Source: Scenedesmus sp. ARA3
Lineage: Eukaryota; Chlorophyta; Chlorophyceae; Sphaeropleales; Scenedesmaceae
Direction: 5' to 3'
Length of the DNA: 64,000 bases
Assembly (NCBI GenBank): GCA_004335835.1
Contig: RWJK01000193.1
Coordinates: forward strand, 81,504 to 145,503
A program made the position numbers and the translations under genes. The notes beneath the pieces were generated by a model. It saw nothing but the letters and a program-made list of their open reading frames with translations, did not search any database and was not told where the DNA came from. Positions 35,963 to 47,787 of this stretch are shown in pieces. Each line of letters starts with the position of its first letter. The stretch's first letter is position 1.

Positions 35963-38050
35963 CTACCCACACATCGCGCCTGCAGCAGCCATGCAGCGAC
36001 ATGCCTGCTTGTGCCGCCGCCAGTCGCCCCTTTGGCAAGCCACACTGCAGTAGCGGCACCCGCAGCGCGCACATGCCTTGCAGGACGCTGCTGCCTCACT
36101 CACGCCAGCTAATGTGGTGTAGCTAGGGTTGTTGCAGACCACAGTGATTGGTGCTGCAGCTGTCAACGCCCTGCACAGCTGCAGCGCATCCTGGTACAGC
36201 TGCTGTGCTGTCTCTGCCTCACTGGCAGTACTGCTGAACAGCTGCTCCTGCAGCTGCTCCCAGTCATAGCTGTGCCTCTTGGCGTCAAAAGCTGCTGCTG
36301 CTGCAGCCCATTGTGGGTTGATGCGCGGCAACTGCAGCAGGTGGCCCCACTTGGTCTGTTTGTTGCTGCTGCTGCTGCTGCTGCTACTGCTGGAAGCGTC
36401 ATTGCTAGGATGGCCAACAGCAAGTGGTGGTGCTGTGGAGGCTGCAGCTGCTGCCAGCGGGAGCTCTGCTGCTGCTGTTGCTGCCGCTGGCATCACACCC
36501 AAGAGCTTCAGTGCACCCAGCAGGCGCTCAAAGCCTTTGAGCACAGTCAGCTGCCAAATATGCCACTCGCCGTCCACAGTGTGGTGCGGCTCACCTCCAG
36601 GCGCAATGCAACTGATGTTTGCTGATTTGAACACCATCTGCTTCTCTTGGATGGCCCGTGCAAGCCTGTAGCTGACATTGCTGCCTGCAACAAGCGACCT
36701 GAACAGCAGCTGCGGCCCTGCTGCCTCCATCGCATCTGCCAGCTGCAGCAGGCTGCGCGTCAGCAGCACAGCCAGGATTGCTGCGCTGGCAGCTGCCTGG
36801 CTGCTGCTGCTGGCACTGCTGCTGCTGGCGCTGCTGCTGCTGGCGCTGCTGCTGCTGGTGTTGCTGCTGCTGGCCCTGCTGCTGCTGGCGCTGCTGCTGC
36901 TGGCACTGCTGCTCAGAGACCCCGCCGCCTGCAGAACTGACTGAGGCACGACATGGCCAATCAGTGACGCCACAACGGCTGGGAAGTTTGCAGCAGCTGA
37001 TGGGTCTGCTGTGTCGCCCGCTGGTGCCTCCGCTGCTGCAGCAGCAGCCTGGTCGCGTGCCGCTGCTGTGTTTGTGAAATGCACGGCTCGCTTGATCAGG
37101 CTGGTCAGGGCAGACGCTAGGCTCGCCACTGCTGTGGTGTTGCTGAGAGCTGCCTCGCTGCCAAGCAGAGCATCCACTGCGTATTACAGCAGCTGTGCAG
37201 CTGCCATCATGTCTTCTGCTTTCAGCGCTGGCGAGCGCAGGCAGTAGTCAAGCAGCGCTGTGTAAGCTTCTGGGTGTGCTGCTGCTAGGGCGGGCAGCTG
37301 CCCCGCGGGCAGGCACCATCCTGCAAACATCAGCAGCAGCACCCATCAACCGCGCATAGGCAGGTTGCCCATTGGGATTTCACAACGCCCACCACACAAC
37401 GGCGACAGAAGGCTGTCTAAGACAACGTGAACAGCAGCAACCAGTAGGATCGCGGTTGGCGCTGTTGCTGCCAGCATTTGCGCGCATTGCAAGGTGAGAA
37501 TGTTGAGATGCAGCCTGCAAGGAATGCTGGCCTTCAGTAGCATGCTTCAGCAATAGCTGCTAGCACCAGGTTATCAAACAAACACCACAGGCCGAAATTG
37601 ACAACCAAAGCCATCAAACAAACACCACAGGCCAAAATCGACAACCAAAGCCATCAAACAAACACCACAGGCCGAAATCGACCACCAAAGCCTCAGCAAA
37701 AGCCGCAACTGACAACAGCCACAGTCACCTCGCCTGTTTTCAGGTGACGGCAGCACATACACCCCGGTTGCTGCTGCTCTCAGCGCAAACAGCTGCTCAT
37801 CACCACCCACCATCCCTACAGCTACAAAGCCGACTTCAGTATCTTCCTGGCTGCTCAACAGCAGCTGCCGCACCCGCGCTGCCAGTGCCTGCAGCAGCTG
37901 CAAGCCGTGCTGCTGCAGCAGCTCAGCCGGTAGGCTGCTGCCGCTTGCTTGCAGCACTGCCTTCAGCAGCAACAGTAAAAGCTCGTTAAAACTCAGCAGC
38001 ACGGCTGTTGTCTGCAAGGCCTGCTGACCTGCATCTGTCACCGGCTGCTC

Positions 38051-38100
<50 letters not shown>

Positions 38101-38902
38101 GTGGCGGCGGCGGCTGCAACTGCAGTGCCCATGCAGCCACCAGCTGCAGCTCCAGCACAAGGCGCAAACTAGCCACAGACAGCAAAGAAGCATCCCTGTC
38201 CAATGAATCCTGATGTTGAGCAATGCTGAAGCCGAAAGCAAGTATGTCACATGCTGCGCTTGCCCTCTTCACAAAAAAAGCCACTGCTGCATGTAAGCCA
38301 CCGTGCTCGTCCCAGGATTCTGCTGGCGCAGCTGCTGCTGCATCCAGATAGGCATGGCCACCCGGCAGCAGCTGCAGCATGCCTGGATGCTGGTGGAAGG
38401 CAGGGATATGGAACGGGCTTGACTGCTGCTGCTTGCTGGATTGCAGGGCCTGCTGGCCTGCCCTCTGCGCAGGCAGCTGGGGGTCACTGTTGCTGCTGCT
38501 GCTGCCACTGCTGCTGCTGGTCTGGCCTGACGAGCGCTGCTGCTGCATATAGGTTGTGTGCTGTTGGTGCAGGAACAGAGTATCCAGACACAGCAGCTGC
38601 AACAGCAGCTCCAGGGATGCTGGGTCGCTGATCACAGGCGCCACCTGCATGTGAAGCAGTTCTAACAACTGCTGCTGGCCTGACAGCTGCTTCTGGCACT
38701 GACAGTAGAACGTGCTGACGTACTGCAAGAACTGCCCAGCATTGCACTGCATCACCTGGAACCACCGCTGAAGGTTAGCACTGTCATGGCCTGCAGCTGC
38801 AGCTGCAGCTGCTGTCAGCAGTGCAGACCCGCAGCGCTGCAGCTGTTGCAGCAGCGGCAGCGCTGCACGTACCACACATGGTACTGCTGCTACTACTCCT
38901 GG

Positions 38903-38959
<57 letters not shown>

Positions 38960-39075
38960 AACGCTCTGTGAGGTGCAGCTGGCTGCTAACACTGCAGTCC
39001 ACGCGCCAAAGAGCCTGCTTGCTAGTTCAGTCAACAAGCCAAACAGACTGATGTCAACAGGCGCCATTGGTGCCG

Positions 39076-39106
<31 letters not shown>

Positions 39107-39193
39107 AGCGCACTGCTCCAGAGTCAACAGCATCCTACCCAGTAGGCCTGCACAGTGCAGCCAAACAACAGCAGCACAAGCGCCATGACTCAA

Positions 39194-39259
<66 letters not shown>

Positions 39260-39912
39260 GAGGACTGCATCTCTCGCTGGCTACAACGGTCACGACATCA
39301 GCGCAGGGATGGCATTGGCGATTCCTGTACATGGCACATCTCACTGGCGATATGCTGCCGCACATAGTTGCACCGTACTAGGTGCTGTCACAAACAACAT
39401 GCCACACGCAGTTTGCTTATCCACTCATCCCCACCTGCGCGCTCCAGCTGCTGGGTGAAGTCCACAATCATTGTTGCCGCGATGCTGTCATCCAAGCCGC
39501 ACAGCGCAAGTGCCAGACTTGTCAGCGCAGTATGCGCCGAGATACAGGCTCCTTCTACTGTGTTGGCCATGACCGCAGAGGCTGGCACAGCTTGCAATTG
39601 CAGCTGCCCTGGACGCTGCAACGCCCAGGCCAGCAGCGCTGCTGCATTGTGAGCTGCGTCCAGGTGTAGAACGCTGCTCAGCTGCTGTTGGGTATCTGCC
39701 GCTGGTGTAGCATCCTCTGGCAGTGCCTGGTGCAGGTGTTGTAGAGTGAGAGAGCAGCATTCCAGCAGCTGCTGCTGTTGTGCTGTGGGAACGGCAGGAG
39801 GTGGGTGCTGCAGCAGCAGCGACATCCTTGGACTATGAAACAGGCGTTGCAGCATGCGTGCTGCAAACACTGCCGGGTACTGCTGCTCATGTAAATCTCG
39901 GTCAGGTTGCAT
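35963..39912 (-). CDS. Large MYND-type zinc-finger protein
   Basis: Model exons: 39912-39435, 39147-37729 and 37176-35963, phase-consistent, about 1036 residues. The ATG at 39912 is the first Met after an in-frame stop. The body is alpha-helical and Leu/Ala/Gln-rich, with long homopolymers from CAG/CTG codons. The C-terminus has CKACARCGCRYCSVACQRGD followed by WRRHKQAC, a MYND zinc finger. Such proteins are common in volvocine and scenedesmoid algae and their function is generally unknown. Two oddities: the first zinc-ligand pair reads CNNPSY, so a Cys seems replaced by Tyr. Also, the stretch 37190-37317 looks coding in the same frame but meets TAA just before exon 3; here it is treated as intron. 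Poly-Q, poly-A and poly-S lengths are probably variable. Confidence 0.78.
37190..37317 (-). other. Coding-like stretch with in-frame TAA in the MYND gene
   Basis: After a tttgcag acceptor-like site this reads GWCLPAGQLPALAAAHPEAY and then LLDYCLRSPALKAEDMMAAA before TAA. The frame is the same as the following exon (YAVDALLGSEAAL). Either it is spliced out, as in the model, or the gene carries a premature stop. Confidence 0.6.
37572..37691. repeat. 40-nt tandem repeat, three units, MYND intron
   Basis: Units start at 37572, 37612 and 37652, each containing AACACCACAGGCC and GACAACCAAAGCC. Only a few substitutions separate them. Confidence 0.92.
39198..39258. repeat. (CAG)20 tract in MYND intron 1
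   Basis: About twenty CAG units, CTG on the gene strand, lie about 50 nt upstream of the exon 2 acceptor. It is one of the longest triplet runs in the window. Confidence 0.9.
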
Positions 39913-40334
39913 GGCAGCAGGTGTACACAAAGAGGATGCACATCAATGCCTGCTTGCTGCTGCTGGTGCTGGTGCTGCTGCTGCCTTTGGTTTTGACCAA
40001 TTTCAAAGGTGTCAGTCTCAAGCAAGCTGATCGCCGGTTGTACCTTTGGCGTATCCTCTGCCACCTGAGAGGCTGATATGTGCCTGACTGGGGCGACAAT
40101 TTAATCTTTCAACATGCGAGGGTCATAAGACCCTAGTTGGAAAACAACACTGTCACCATGAAGAAGGGCAGGCTTGTGTCGGTATGCGTTGGCATTGACT
40201 CGAAGCACTGTTCGCACGCCTTTGAAAGCTTTGCAACCCTGTACGCATATCCTCTAGACTTTGTTGACTAGATCACCCACTGCACTGTGCAAGCAAACTC
40301 CCAGCCTGGCTGCAACGCAGCGTACACGCCCGCA
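39913..40334. promoter_or_regulatory. Short divergent promoter region, MYND / VDR
   Basis: Only 422 nt separate the two start codons, so promoters and 5' UTRs must share it. A minus-strand frame starting near 40064 (MAEDTPKVQPAISLLE) could be an extra 5' exon of the MYND gene; splice evidence is weak. Confidence 0.45.
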
Positions 40335-42995
40335 ATGCACAGCACCGGCATTGGCTCTGGCATAATGCGGAGGGTGCGTCAAGCACCCTCCCCGTCCCGT
40401 CGAGCAGCAGACGCAGCAGCACCGTATGTGGTCCCGACAGTCTCGCACCCGAGACAGCCTGATGCTGCACCCCTTCTGCAGTGGATCGAACCAATCAGTC
40501 AGATCAACAAGCATAAAGCGTATCGGAGCGACAGATCAGCGCTGTTCACCATCACCGAAAGTAGTGAGCTGTCGCTTGCAGCAGACACTGCAGTGCAGCC
40601 CCCAGCCAATATGCCTGTCTTCAATCCAGGTCCAAGTTCACACCAGATCGAGCTTTCGGATGCTTCTGGAAGTGACTCGGAGCGGGAGGAACGCACGCAG
40701 CGTGGCAGTGGAAGTGCAGGTGCAGCGCAGCATGCTGACACAGCAGCAGCAGCGGTTGCTGCTACAGCTGCAAGTGCACCAAAGGCTAACCGACAGCATA
40801 CCGCAAAGCAGGTTCAGCAGCGCAGACGCAGGAAGCAGCAGCGGCAGCAGCCTGCCAACCACTCAGCAACAGCTCAGCTGCTTGCTTCAGCTGCTGACGT
40901 CAACAGCACCAGCACACAGCAGCAGCACCCACAGCAGCAACAGCAGAAGGTGCGCACTGCGTCTTCCAAAGCAAAGCACCTGGTTGCTGCTGTTACCACA
41001 CTGCTGGTGGTGCTGCTTGCCGTGGGCGTTGGCAACACAGCACGGACAGTACTGATGCAGCGAGTTGCAGCGCAACTTGGCAGCCGCAGCAGCAGTGCAC
41101 CTGAGCTGGCCTTTGCAGCAGGTCCTGCTGCTGATGTCACTGCAGCTGGTGCTGTCACTCACAGCAGTTTTGCAGGCAGTGGCAGCAGCATGGGCAGGCT
41201 GTGGGGCACCACCAGCAGCCTGCTTGGAGCTGCTTTCAGGGCTGCTTCCATCAGGCACTCACCCAGCAGCACCCCTGCTGCTGCTGTCACCGCAGCAGCA
41301 GCTGGCAGCAGCAGCAGCAGTGGGGCTGCAGGTACTTGGCACAGCCGTAGTGGTGGTGTGACCAGCAGTGGGGCTGCAGGTACTTGGCACAGCCGTAGTG
41401 GTGGTGTGACCAGCAGTGGGGCTGCAGGTACTTGGCACAGCCGTAGTGGTGGTGTGACCAGCAGTGGGGCTGCAGGTACTTGGCACAGCCGTAGTGGTGG
41501 TGTGACCAGGAGGCTGCAGGCAGCTGTTGGGCTGATCAAGAGCATGCATGCTGGAGGCAACAGCGGCGGCAGCAGCAGCACTGCACCAGGAGACGCTGTA
41601 GCAGCAGCAGCAGCGGCAACAGCAGCAGGTCTCACCCCTGGTGACAGCAATATAGCAACACCAACTGGCCCCTTGATCAAGATGTATGCTGTTGTTGACG
41701 AGGCGCTAGTAAGTCCCTATAAAGGTGCCACATGGGGAGAAGTAACACGTCACATGGCGCAGCGTCTGCAGTGGAACAATCCGAGGTTTAGCCTGGAGGT
41801 CGTCAGCCAACAGCAGCTGCAGCAGGACCCTGCAGCACGTGACAGCTTGGCAGCAGCACTCTCTGGCAGCAGCAGCAGCAGTGGTGCTGGCAACACTGGA
41901 GGTCCTATCTTTGTCGGCATAGGCATTTCAGATCCTGATCTGACGGAATTCCTTGGACAAGCCACTGGGAAACTTCGGACGGCGCTGTTCTGGGACAGTG
42001 CTGGCAAGATGCAGAGCAGCAGCAGGGTGGATGCGTATGCACCTGCAACTGCAGGGCCCTTTGCGCAGTTCTTGGCTGAGAAAGTAGGGTTCAGTGCTGA
42101 GGCGAGGGCGGCCAGGGTTTTGAAGACAATCGACAGCCTGTGGGGACGACACACTTCAGGTCAGCAACGTGTGTGCTGCAGCGGTGTAGCGGCGGCAGCT
42201 GGCCAACATTGTCAAGCTCTGTCTCCTGGATGCTGATGTCTTTTTTGTTGTTGGTGCAATCATTTTTATGTGCAAATGACCTGCTGTTCATCTGGCTGGT
42301 GCTGCTCAATCAAACCACACAACACCTGACACCTCTGCCACGCCTGCCGCTGCCCTGCTGTCCCGCTTTGTACATCCCACCAGACGACCTGCTGTTCATC
42401 TGGCTGGTGCTGCTCAACGAGTACGTCACGCCAGTCCCCGAGGTGGCCAACACCACCAAGGGCACAGACCTGCCCAGCCTGCTGTGCATGATCAAAAACT
42501 GCGGCCAGAAGATCGTTGATTGTGTTGGTGACACACGCTGCAAGGCGGGGCTGGACTGCCTGGAGGGCTGCGCCTTCAACGACCAGGTTGGGCGTGATGT
42601 TACATTGCCATGTTGTAATATTTGAATTTTGTTACATTGTCAATGTAACACGCTACAAGGGGGCCCTGGACTGCCTGGAGGGCTGCGCCTTCAACGACCA
42701 GGTGGGGCAGCGATGTTACATTGCCATGCTGTGATATTTAAAATTTGTTACATTGTCATCGCAACATCCTACAAGGCAGGGCTGGACTGCCTGGAGGGCT
42801 GCGCCCTCAATGACCAGGTGCGGCGCATTTGTCGCAGTGTCATATTGTTACAGTGTTGCGCTGTTGCATACTAGTATTGGTAGTTTGTGCTGCGCAGCAT
42901 GGCGTGCTGCACATTCTGACAGGGCTATCCCCTCAGCCGTGTGGTTGGCGCCATTGTGCTGGCAACTCGCGTTGCTAAAGTATTGCTGCTGCCAC

Positions 42996-43035
<40 letters not shown>

Positions 43036-44695
43036 GACCTGCAGGTGTGCCAGTACCGCTGCATCGTGAGCTACGAGACGCCAAAATTTGAGCAGTTTGC
43101 GCTGTGCATCCTGCAGCTGCACAACTGCAGGTAAGCCGGGCACTGCTGCAGTCCAGCATTGCTGCATAACCCAGGTACTTGCATAACCCAGGTACTTGCA
43201 TAACCCAGGTACTTGCATAACCCAGGTACTTGCATGAACATGTGGGCTCACCTGCATACCAAGCACATGCCAGTTTTGTCCGTATCTTGCTTTGTTACAA
43301 AATCAACTCAGCCCAAGCTGTGCAGAAATAGTACGCTGCAGCTCCTCTGTCTTCAACTGTATTGCACTGTGTCTTACTGCACTTGCTGCAGGGGCCTTGA
43401 TGCTCAGATGCCCACCATGCCCAACCCTGCCCCCATGGCCAGCTGGCGCGGCCAGCCTCTCACTCATGAGGCAGCAGAGTCACTCTTCATCGGCTGGAAG
43501 CAGCAGGGGCCGCAGATGCCGGCGGGTGACACTGCCACCAAGCCTTGGAGCTGGCTGGTGGCGGCTGGCAAGAACCCCGCGGTGAGGAATGCTTGTGGTA
43601 CAAAGCAGTCTTCTGGCCGCAGCCTGCTTCACCCCAGCACCACCTCAATCACTTGTGCCTGCAGCTCTCAAACTGCACTGCGACGGAGTAAATACACATG
43701 CTTATCACAGATCAATGACACCGCGCGTCTTCGTCAGCAGTAGGTACATCTGGCCTCTCAGCTCTGACAGAATCCCACCCGGCTGCTGCAACGCTCCCAC
43801 CCTGCAGTACGACTTCTTCCCCTGCCAGCACCAGCTGTATTCGTACGGCAAGGGCAAGGGCCAGATGTGGTACGAGCCAGTGTTCAAGGCCATCACGCTG
43901 GATGGGCAACAGGTGTGGCGGCGGCGGCGCTACCGCGTGAGGCGCGGAAAGGAGCCCGGCACGTTCTACTACTCGGTGCTTGACAATGGAGTGACTAGCA
44001 ACGAGGTGGGTGGGCGTGCAACACAGGGGCAAAAGACGGCAGAGAGTGCCTGCATGTGTGCTGCAGCGCACTAACGAGGTTGCACTCACTTGCCGCGTGA
44101 GACCTGCCTGCATCTGCATTGTTTGTAATGGTGGTATGGCGGACGCGCTAGCGCTGTTCTGTGTACTGGCCTTTGATCTGCCTGCATATCGGAGAGAGAA
44201 AGGGGTTACACTGGTGTACTCACGCGGCATACGCCACCCTTAACACCTGAAAGGATTGCCTGTATATCCTATTGTCAGTAGCACCCATTCTCTACCGCAA
44301 TAATGGCGCATCACGGAGCGCTGCGGAGACCTGGAGTTCTGCCTCTTATAACAGCAGGGCGCATTGTCTTCTTATGATCTCTTCAGTCACACTTGATGTT
44401 TGATGGGTAACATGATGATGATTCGTATTTCATATGTTTCGCCTGTCCATTTCCTTTGCCGCAGTACTGGCGCATCATGGACTGCTCAGAAGACCTGGAG
44501 TTCTGCCTCTTCTACTACTCAGGGGCAGCAGCAGCAGCGGGCCTCTCCTACAGCGGCGCAGTGCTGGCCACCCAAGACGGCACCTGGCCGCAACAGTACA
44601 CTGATCGCATCCATGAGGCGCTGCACCGCGCAGGCATTGAGCCGTGGGAGCTGAGCACTGTGGACAACAGCGCATGTGCGGGGGCCCCGCTGTGA
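40335..44695 (+). CDS. VDR: Violaxanthin de-epoxidase-related protein (VDR)
   Basis: Six exons: 40335-42159, 42384-42586, 43045-43130, 43392-43581, 43808-44005 and 44465-44695. Phases agree and the product is about 910 residues. The C-terminal half is a VDE-like Cys-rich plus lipocalin-type region: CMIKNCGQKIVDCVGD, CLEGCAFNDQVCQYRCIVSY, FPCQHQLYSYGKGKGQMWYE, VWRRRRYRVRRGKEPGTFYY and DNSACAGAPL. This matches plant VDE-related proteins, whose substrate is unproven; VDE itself acts on xanthophylls in the thylakoid lumen. The first ATG in this frame is 40335. The N-terminal half is unusual: a basic Ser/Gln-rich region, one hydrophobic segment (HLVAAVTTLLVVLLAVGVG) near residue 220, and a fourfold 16-residue repeat. 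Several exon echoes lie in its introns and one beyond the stop. Confidence 0.92.
41316..41507 (+). repeat. 48-nt coding minisatellite, four units, VDR exon 1
   Basis: Four nearly identical units encode SSGAAGTWHSRSGGVT. Each contains GCAGGTACTTGG, which looks like a splice donor, and GTGACCAGCAG, which looks like an acceptor. Confidence 0.95.
42271..42311. repeat. Echo of the 5' part of VDR exon 2
   Basis: It gives DLLFIWLVLLN as in the real exon (42384), 111 nt upstream. The acceptor AG has been lost. Confidence 0.9.
42538..42830. repeat. Tandem array of the 3' part of VDR exon 2 plus intron
   Basis: The real exon end (CKAGLDCLEGCAFNDQ) is followed by two further copies, with unit spacing of 115-116 nt. 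Each includes a gt donor and an AT-rich intron start (TTACATTGCCATG). The third copy reads CALNDQ. Coding parts differ by only a few bases. Confidence 0.93.
43163..43230. repeat. 17-nt tandem repeat, four units, VDR intron 3
   Basis: Four copies of GCATAACCCAGGTACTT. Confidence 0.95.
44294..44352. repeat. Echo of the 5' part of VDR exon 6
   Basis: It repeats the WRI..C..DLEFCLFY start (real exon 44465). The acceptor is mutated from CCGCAG to CCGCAA, and substitutions and an early stop follow. Confidence 0.88.
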
Positions 44696-47387
44696 GGGAA
44701 TGTTTATGCGGCGATGGCCAGATTCTGCTGACGAGGAGTTGTCCCTGCAGCCATCGTCCAGCGCCATTTGTGTTCTGCCATGCTGCAGTGAAAGGGCATT
44801 GACACACAGCACATCGTTGTTGCGCGGCAGTTGGCGTGGCGGCGGGCCAGAGGATTGGGGTGGTGTCCTGGGTGCAGCGCTTATTTGGGGCAGGCATTGA
44901 GCTGTAAGAGCTGAGCAGCGTGGACAACAGCGCATGCGCTGGGGCCCCGCTGTGATGGCCTTGTTCTGCACATCATCGTGCCATGTCCACACAAACGCGG
45001 CTCATCTGTGAAGCCATAGCAGCATATAGTGTGATCTTACATGCTTTCATGTCGTAAGCAAACTCTCTGTCAATAGCAGCATTTTGGTGCCCTGCGCATC
45101 ACCGAAGCGTGAAAGGGTGTTGGTGTACTGTACAAATGGTGTTGCCAAAAGACAGGACGTGGCCTGGCGGCTGGCCGACGGGGTGGGGTGGTTGGTTGCT
45201 GACACGCACAGTGTGCAACTCGCTGCTTGCAACACAGCAGCTCCAGCTGTCGCTGCCAAGAAGAGGAGCCTGCAGCATTGCACAAAAGCAAGTCACTTTC
45301 ATAATACAGCAGCGACAGCTGTGCCTGCATGCATGTGCTTTTGCGGACCAGCCTGTACCTTTCAAGGTCTTTTGGGCACTTGATGTCGGTTATGAGCTGT
45401 TGCTGGCAATTATGTGGCCCATGCAGCTACGTACATGCTGTGCTTGTGTATGCTGGTTCTAAGCTGTGCAAGCAAGTGTTGCATCAGCTGATGTCTGTTG
45501 TGCACTCATGCATGCTGCCCTGCACCTCATGCCTTGCTGGCAGTTGCGCTCTTTTTGTAAGTTGCTTTTTGAAGCACATACGTACTGCTACGGTATCATG
45601 GTGCGGTGTCGGGCTATACTATCAAGGTTTCTGCTACAGCAGTGCCAGGTTAAGTGCACAGCACGCGATGCTTGTGCATGGTCTGCGCAGTACCGGTGTT
45701 TGAGGCCACCTCTGTATGGGTTGACCTCAACTGTGGAACAGAGCCTAACGTCTCAACTTCACGTTACAGCAACTGCATCCTTTCATACCAACGGTCAAAT
45801 AAAACCAGCCAACATTATAGCAAGGTACTGCGGTGGGATGCCTGCTTCAGCACTAGCTGCAGGGCATATGAGAGCAGACAACTGTCTGGAGCCTGTCTTG
45901 CAGCCACACTTGCCCACGCAGACTAAGTGTGCCCGGGCGGTGACCGGCGCACACTTTTTGTTGGCATACACTCTCCGAGCAGCTGCGATTCCGCGCTACA
46001 GGGCCCTGGGTGGCAGCCATGCTCTGCAAAGACAATAAGGCAGGAACAGAGTGGTGCACACAACTGCCAATTGCCCCGCTCGCCTTATGATTCTCAACTC
46101 AGTATGTGTAGGCTACACGCCTTTGCCTGCAAGCCGTGCTGCTCTCTGCAGCTGTGGTGTTCCAATCCTGACAGGTGCTTTCAAAATTTGTAGCCTACAC
46201 AATATGGTACCTGCATGAAAACAAAGTCAGACAGCCGCTGTCTGACATTGTTGTCATGCAGGTGCTATATCACGCACGATGCCGGCAGTCCCCTGCTGCT
46301 GTCCCTGCAAACATGTTCCTGTGATACACTACTTAGAGGAGCAGCATCAGGCATGCCGTTCCAAATGCTCAATGCAACCACCGCAAAAATCAAGCAATAC
46401 CCAAAGCAACAAAAGCAACAACTCATTCAACATGTGGCACAGTCACATACTTTCTGCCAACATGTTCGCGGCAAGCTGAAGGCCTGGCAGTGCAACCAAA
46501 GCCCGGCAGTAGTGCCGGTGGCTCTGGGCTGGTCAAGCTGCTGTGTTGAACAAGGTACAGCACTGCAAAGAGTAGCGTACCTCAATGAGCAGCTTACTGC
46601 ACGGCTTGCCATTGCATCTGGCAGCAGCGTCCACGGTAACCCAACCTATTGCCAGCTGTACAGCTGCCGCTAATGCACCAAGCGCACACGCCACCCTCTG
46701 CTCATCATACAGTTGCTGTGCATTGTTGTCAGACCTCACCAACAAGCAGTGCATCTTGCCGGGTAATTTCAAAACTTGAACCTGGCAGATTGTGCGCTGC
46801 CAGCGCACGAGCTGAAGGCACGCCAGAGCTCAAGGCGAAAGCTGTGTGGCAACAATACGCTGCCAGCTTGCAGTAGCAGCAGCAGCAGCAGCGGCGACGG
46901 CCTACACCCTGCCAGTTGAACCTGATCAAGCAGTGCGCTGCGCTAGCAGATGCGCTGGACTGAGCATCTTGCCATCACGTGCCCTGCTGTTTGTCAGCAG
47001 CTCAGTTCCCCTCTTGAATGTCGACGCCCCCGGGAGGGCCAGCAGGCAGCACCTGCAGCACCAACAAGACAGGCAGCAGCAGCCAGCGTTGCTCAGTGTC
47101 GCGCCATTTGATTTAGCATGCGTATGCACTGCCTTTCTGTACGATGGGCTGGTTGTAATTACTACGGCTGGTGAAATATAACACCACTGCTGACCCGCTG
47201 ACCAAGCATTACATACAGGGCATTGCGTGTGACATTTTGTGTGCCACCGATGCAGTGCAGGGTGCGACAAGGTGCGTGTTACCCTGCTTCCTAGCAGCGC
47301 ATCAGTCAGCTGCTGGCTGCTGCAATAGCACACGGCCCACCTGCTGCACGTTGCCGTCATCCTGCCGTGCGATACGTCAGAAGCACG

Positions 47388-47428
<41 letters not shown>

Positions 47429-47787
47429 TCAGTGCCGCACTGGTGCAGTCAGCAGTGCTGCAGCAACCTGAGCAACATCTAAAGCCTGTAAAGTTTGAAG
47501 CATGGCGCATGATGGTGCATGCACAGCAGCAACAGCAGCAGCAGACTCTGCAGCTGCCATTACTAGACAGTCTGCCATCAACACTGCATGGTGGCTGCCA
47601 ACACGGCACAGCAGGGAGCAATGCAAGGAGCTCTCCAACGCATGCAAAGTCTGCAGCACGCGCCTGCAGCATAGAGCTTAGCAGCACACTATAACAACAC
47701 TGACGGGGAAGACTGGTAGCCGGCCCGCGCACGCACGCTGCTTGCAGGTGATTTGAGCTTGCGCCCGTTAAACGGAAGAGGATACAT
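44696..47787. other. Convergent intergenic region with one candidate exon
   Basis: About 3.1 kb hold the VDR 3' flank, an echo at 44889-44956 and a (CAG) run near 47390-47428. Around 46581-46781 the minus strand has an open, phase 0-0 segment flanked by ctgccag and gtacgc. It reads VQVLKLPGKMHCLLVRSD and continues to LLIE. It might be a further exon of the minus-strand gene that begins at 50652, but homology is unknown. Otherwise nothing was recognised. Confidence 0.35.
44889..44956. repeat. Echo of the VDR C-terminus and stop codon
   Basis: About 65 nt repeat the end of VDR (GIEPWELSTVDNSACAGAPL plus TGA), 262 nt downstream of the true end. The copy has TAA within it. A TGTAA pentamer arises in the copy near 44903. 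Confidence 0.9.

Noticed and set aside
39126..39259. Start of a long minus-strand frame beginning with about 22 leucines
   Set aside because: The poly-Leu is the intronic (CTG)20 tract. A tgcag acceptor at 39148 gives exon 2 in the right phase, so translation does not start there.
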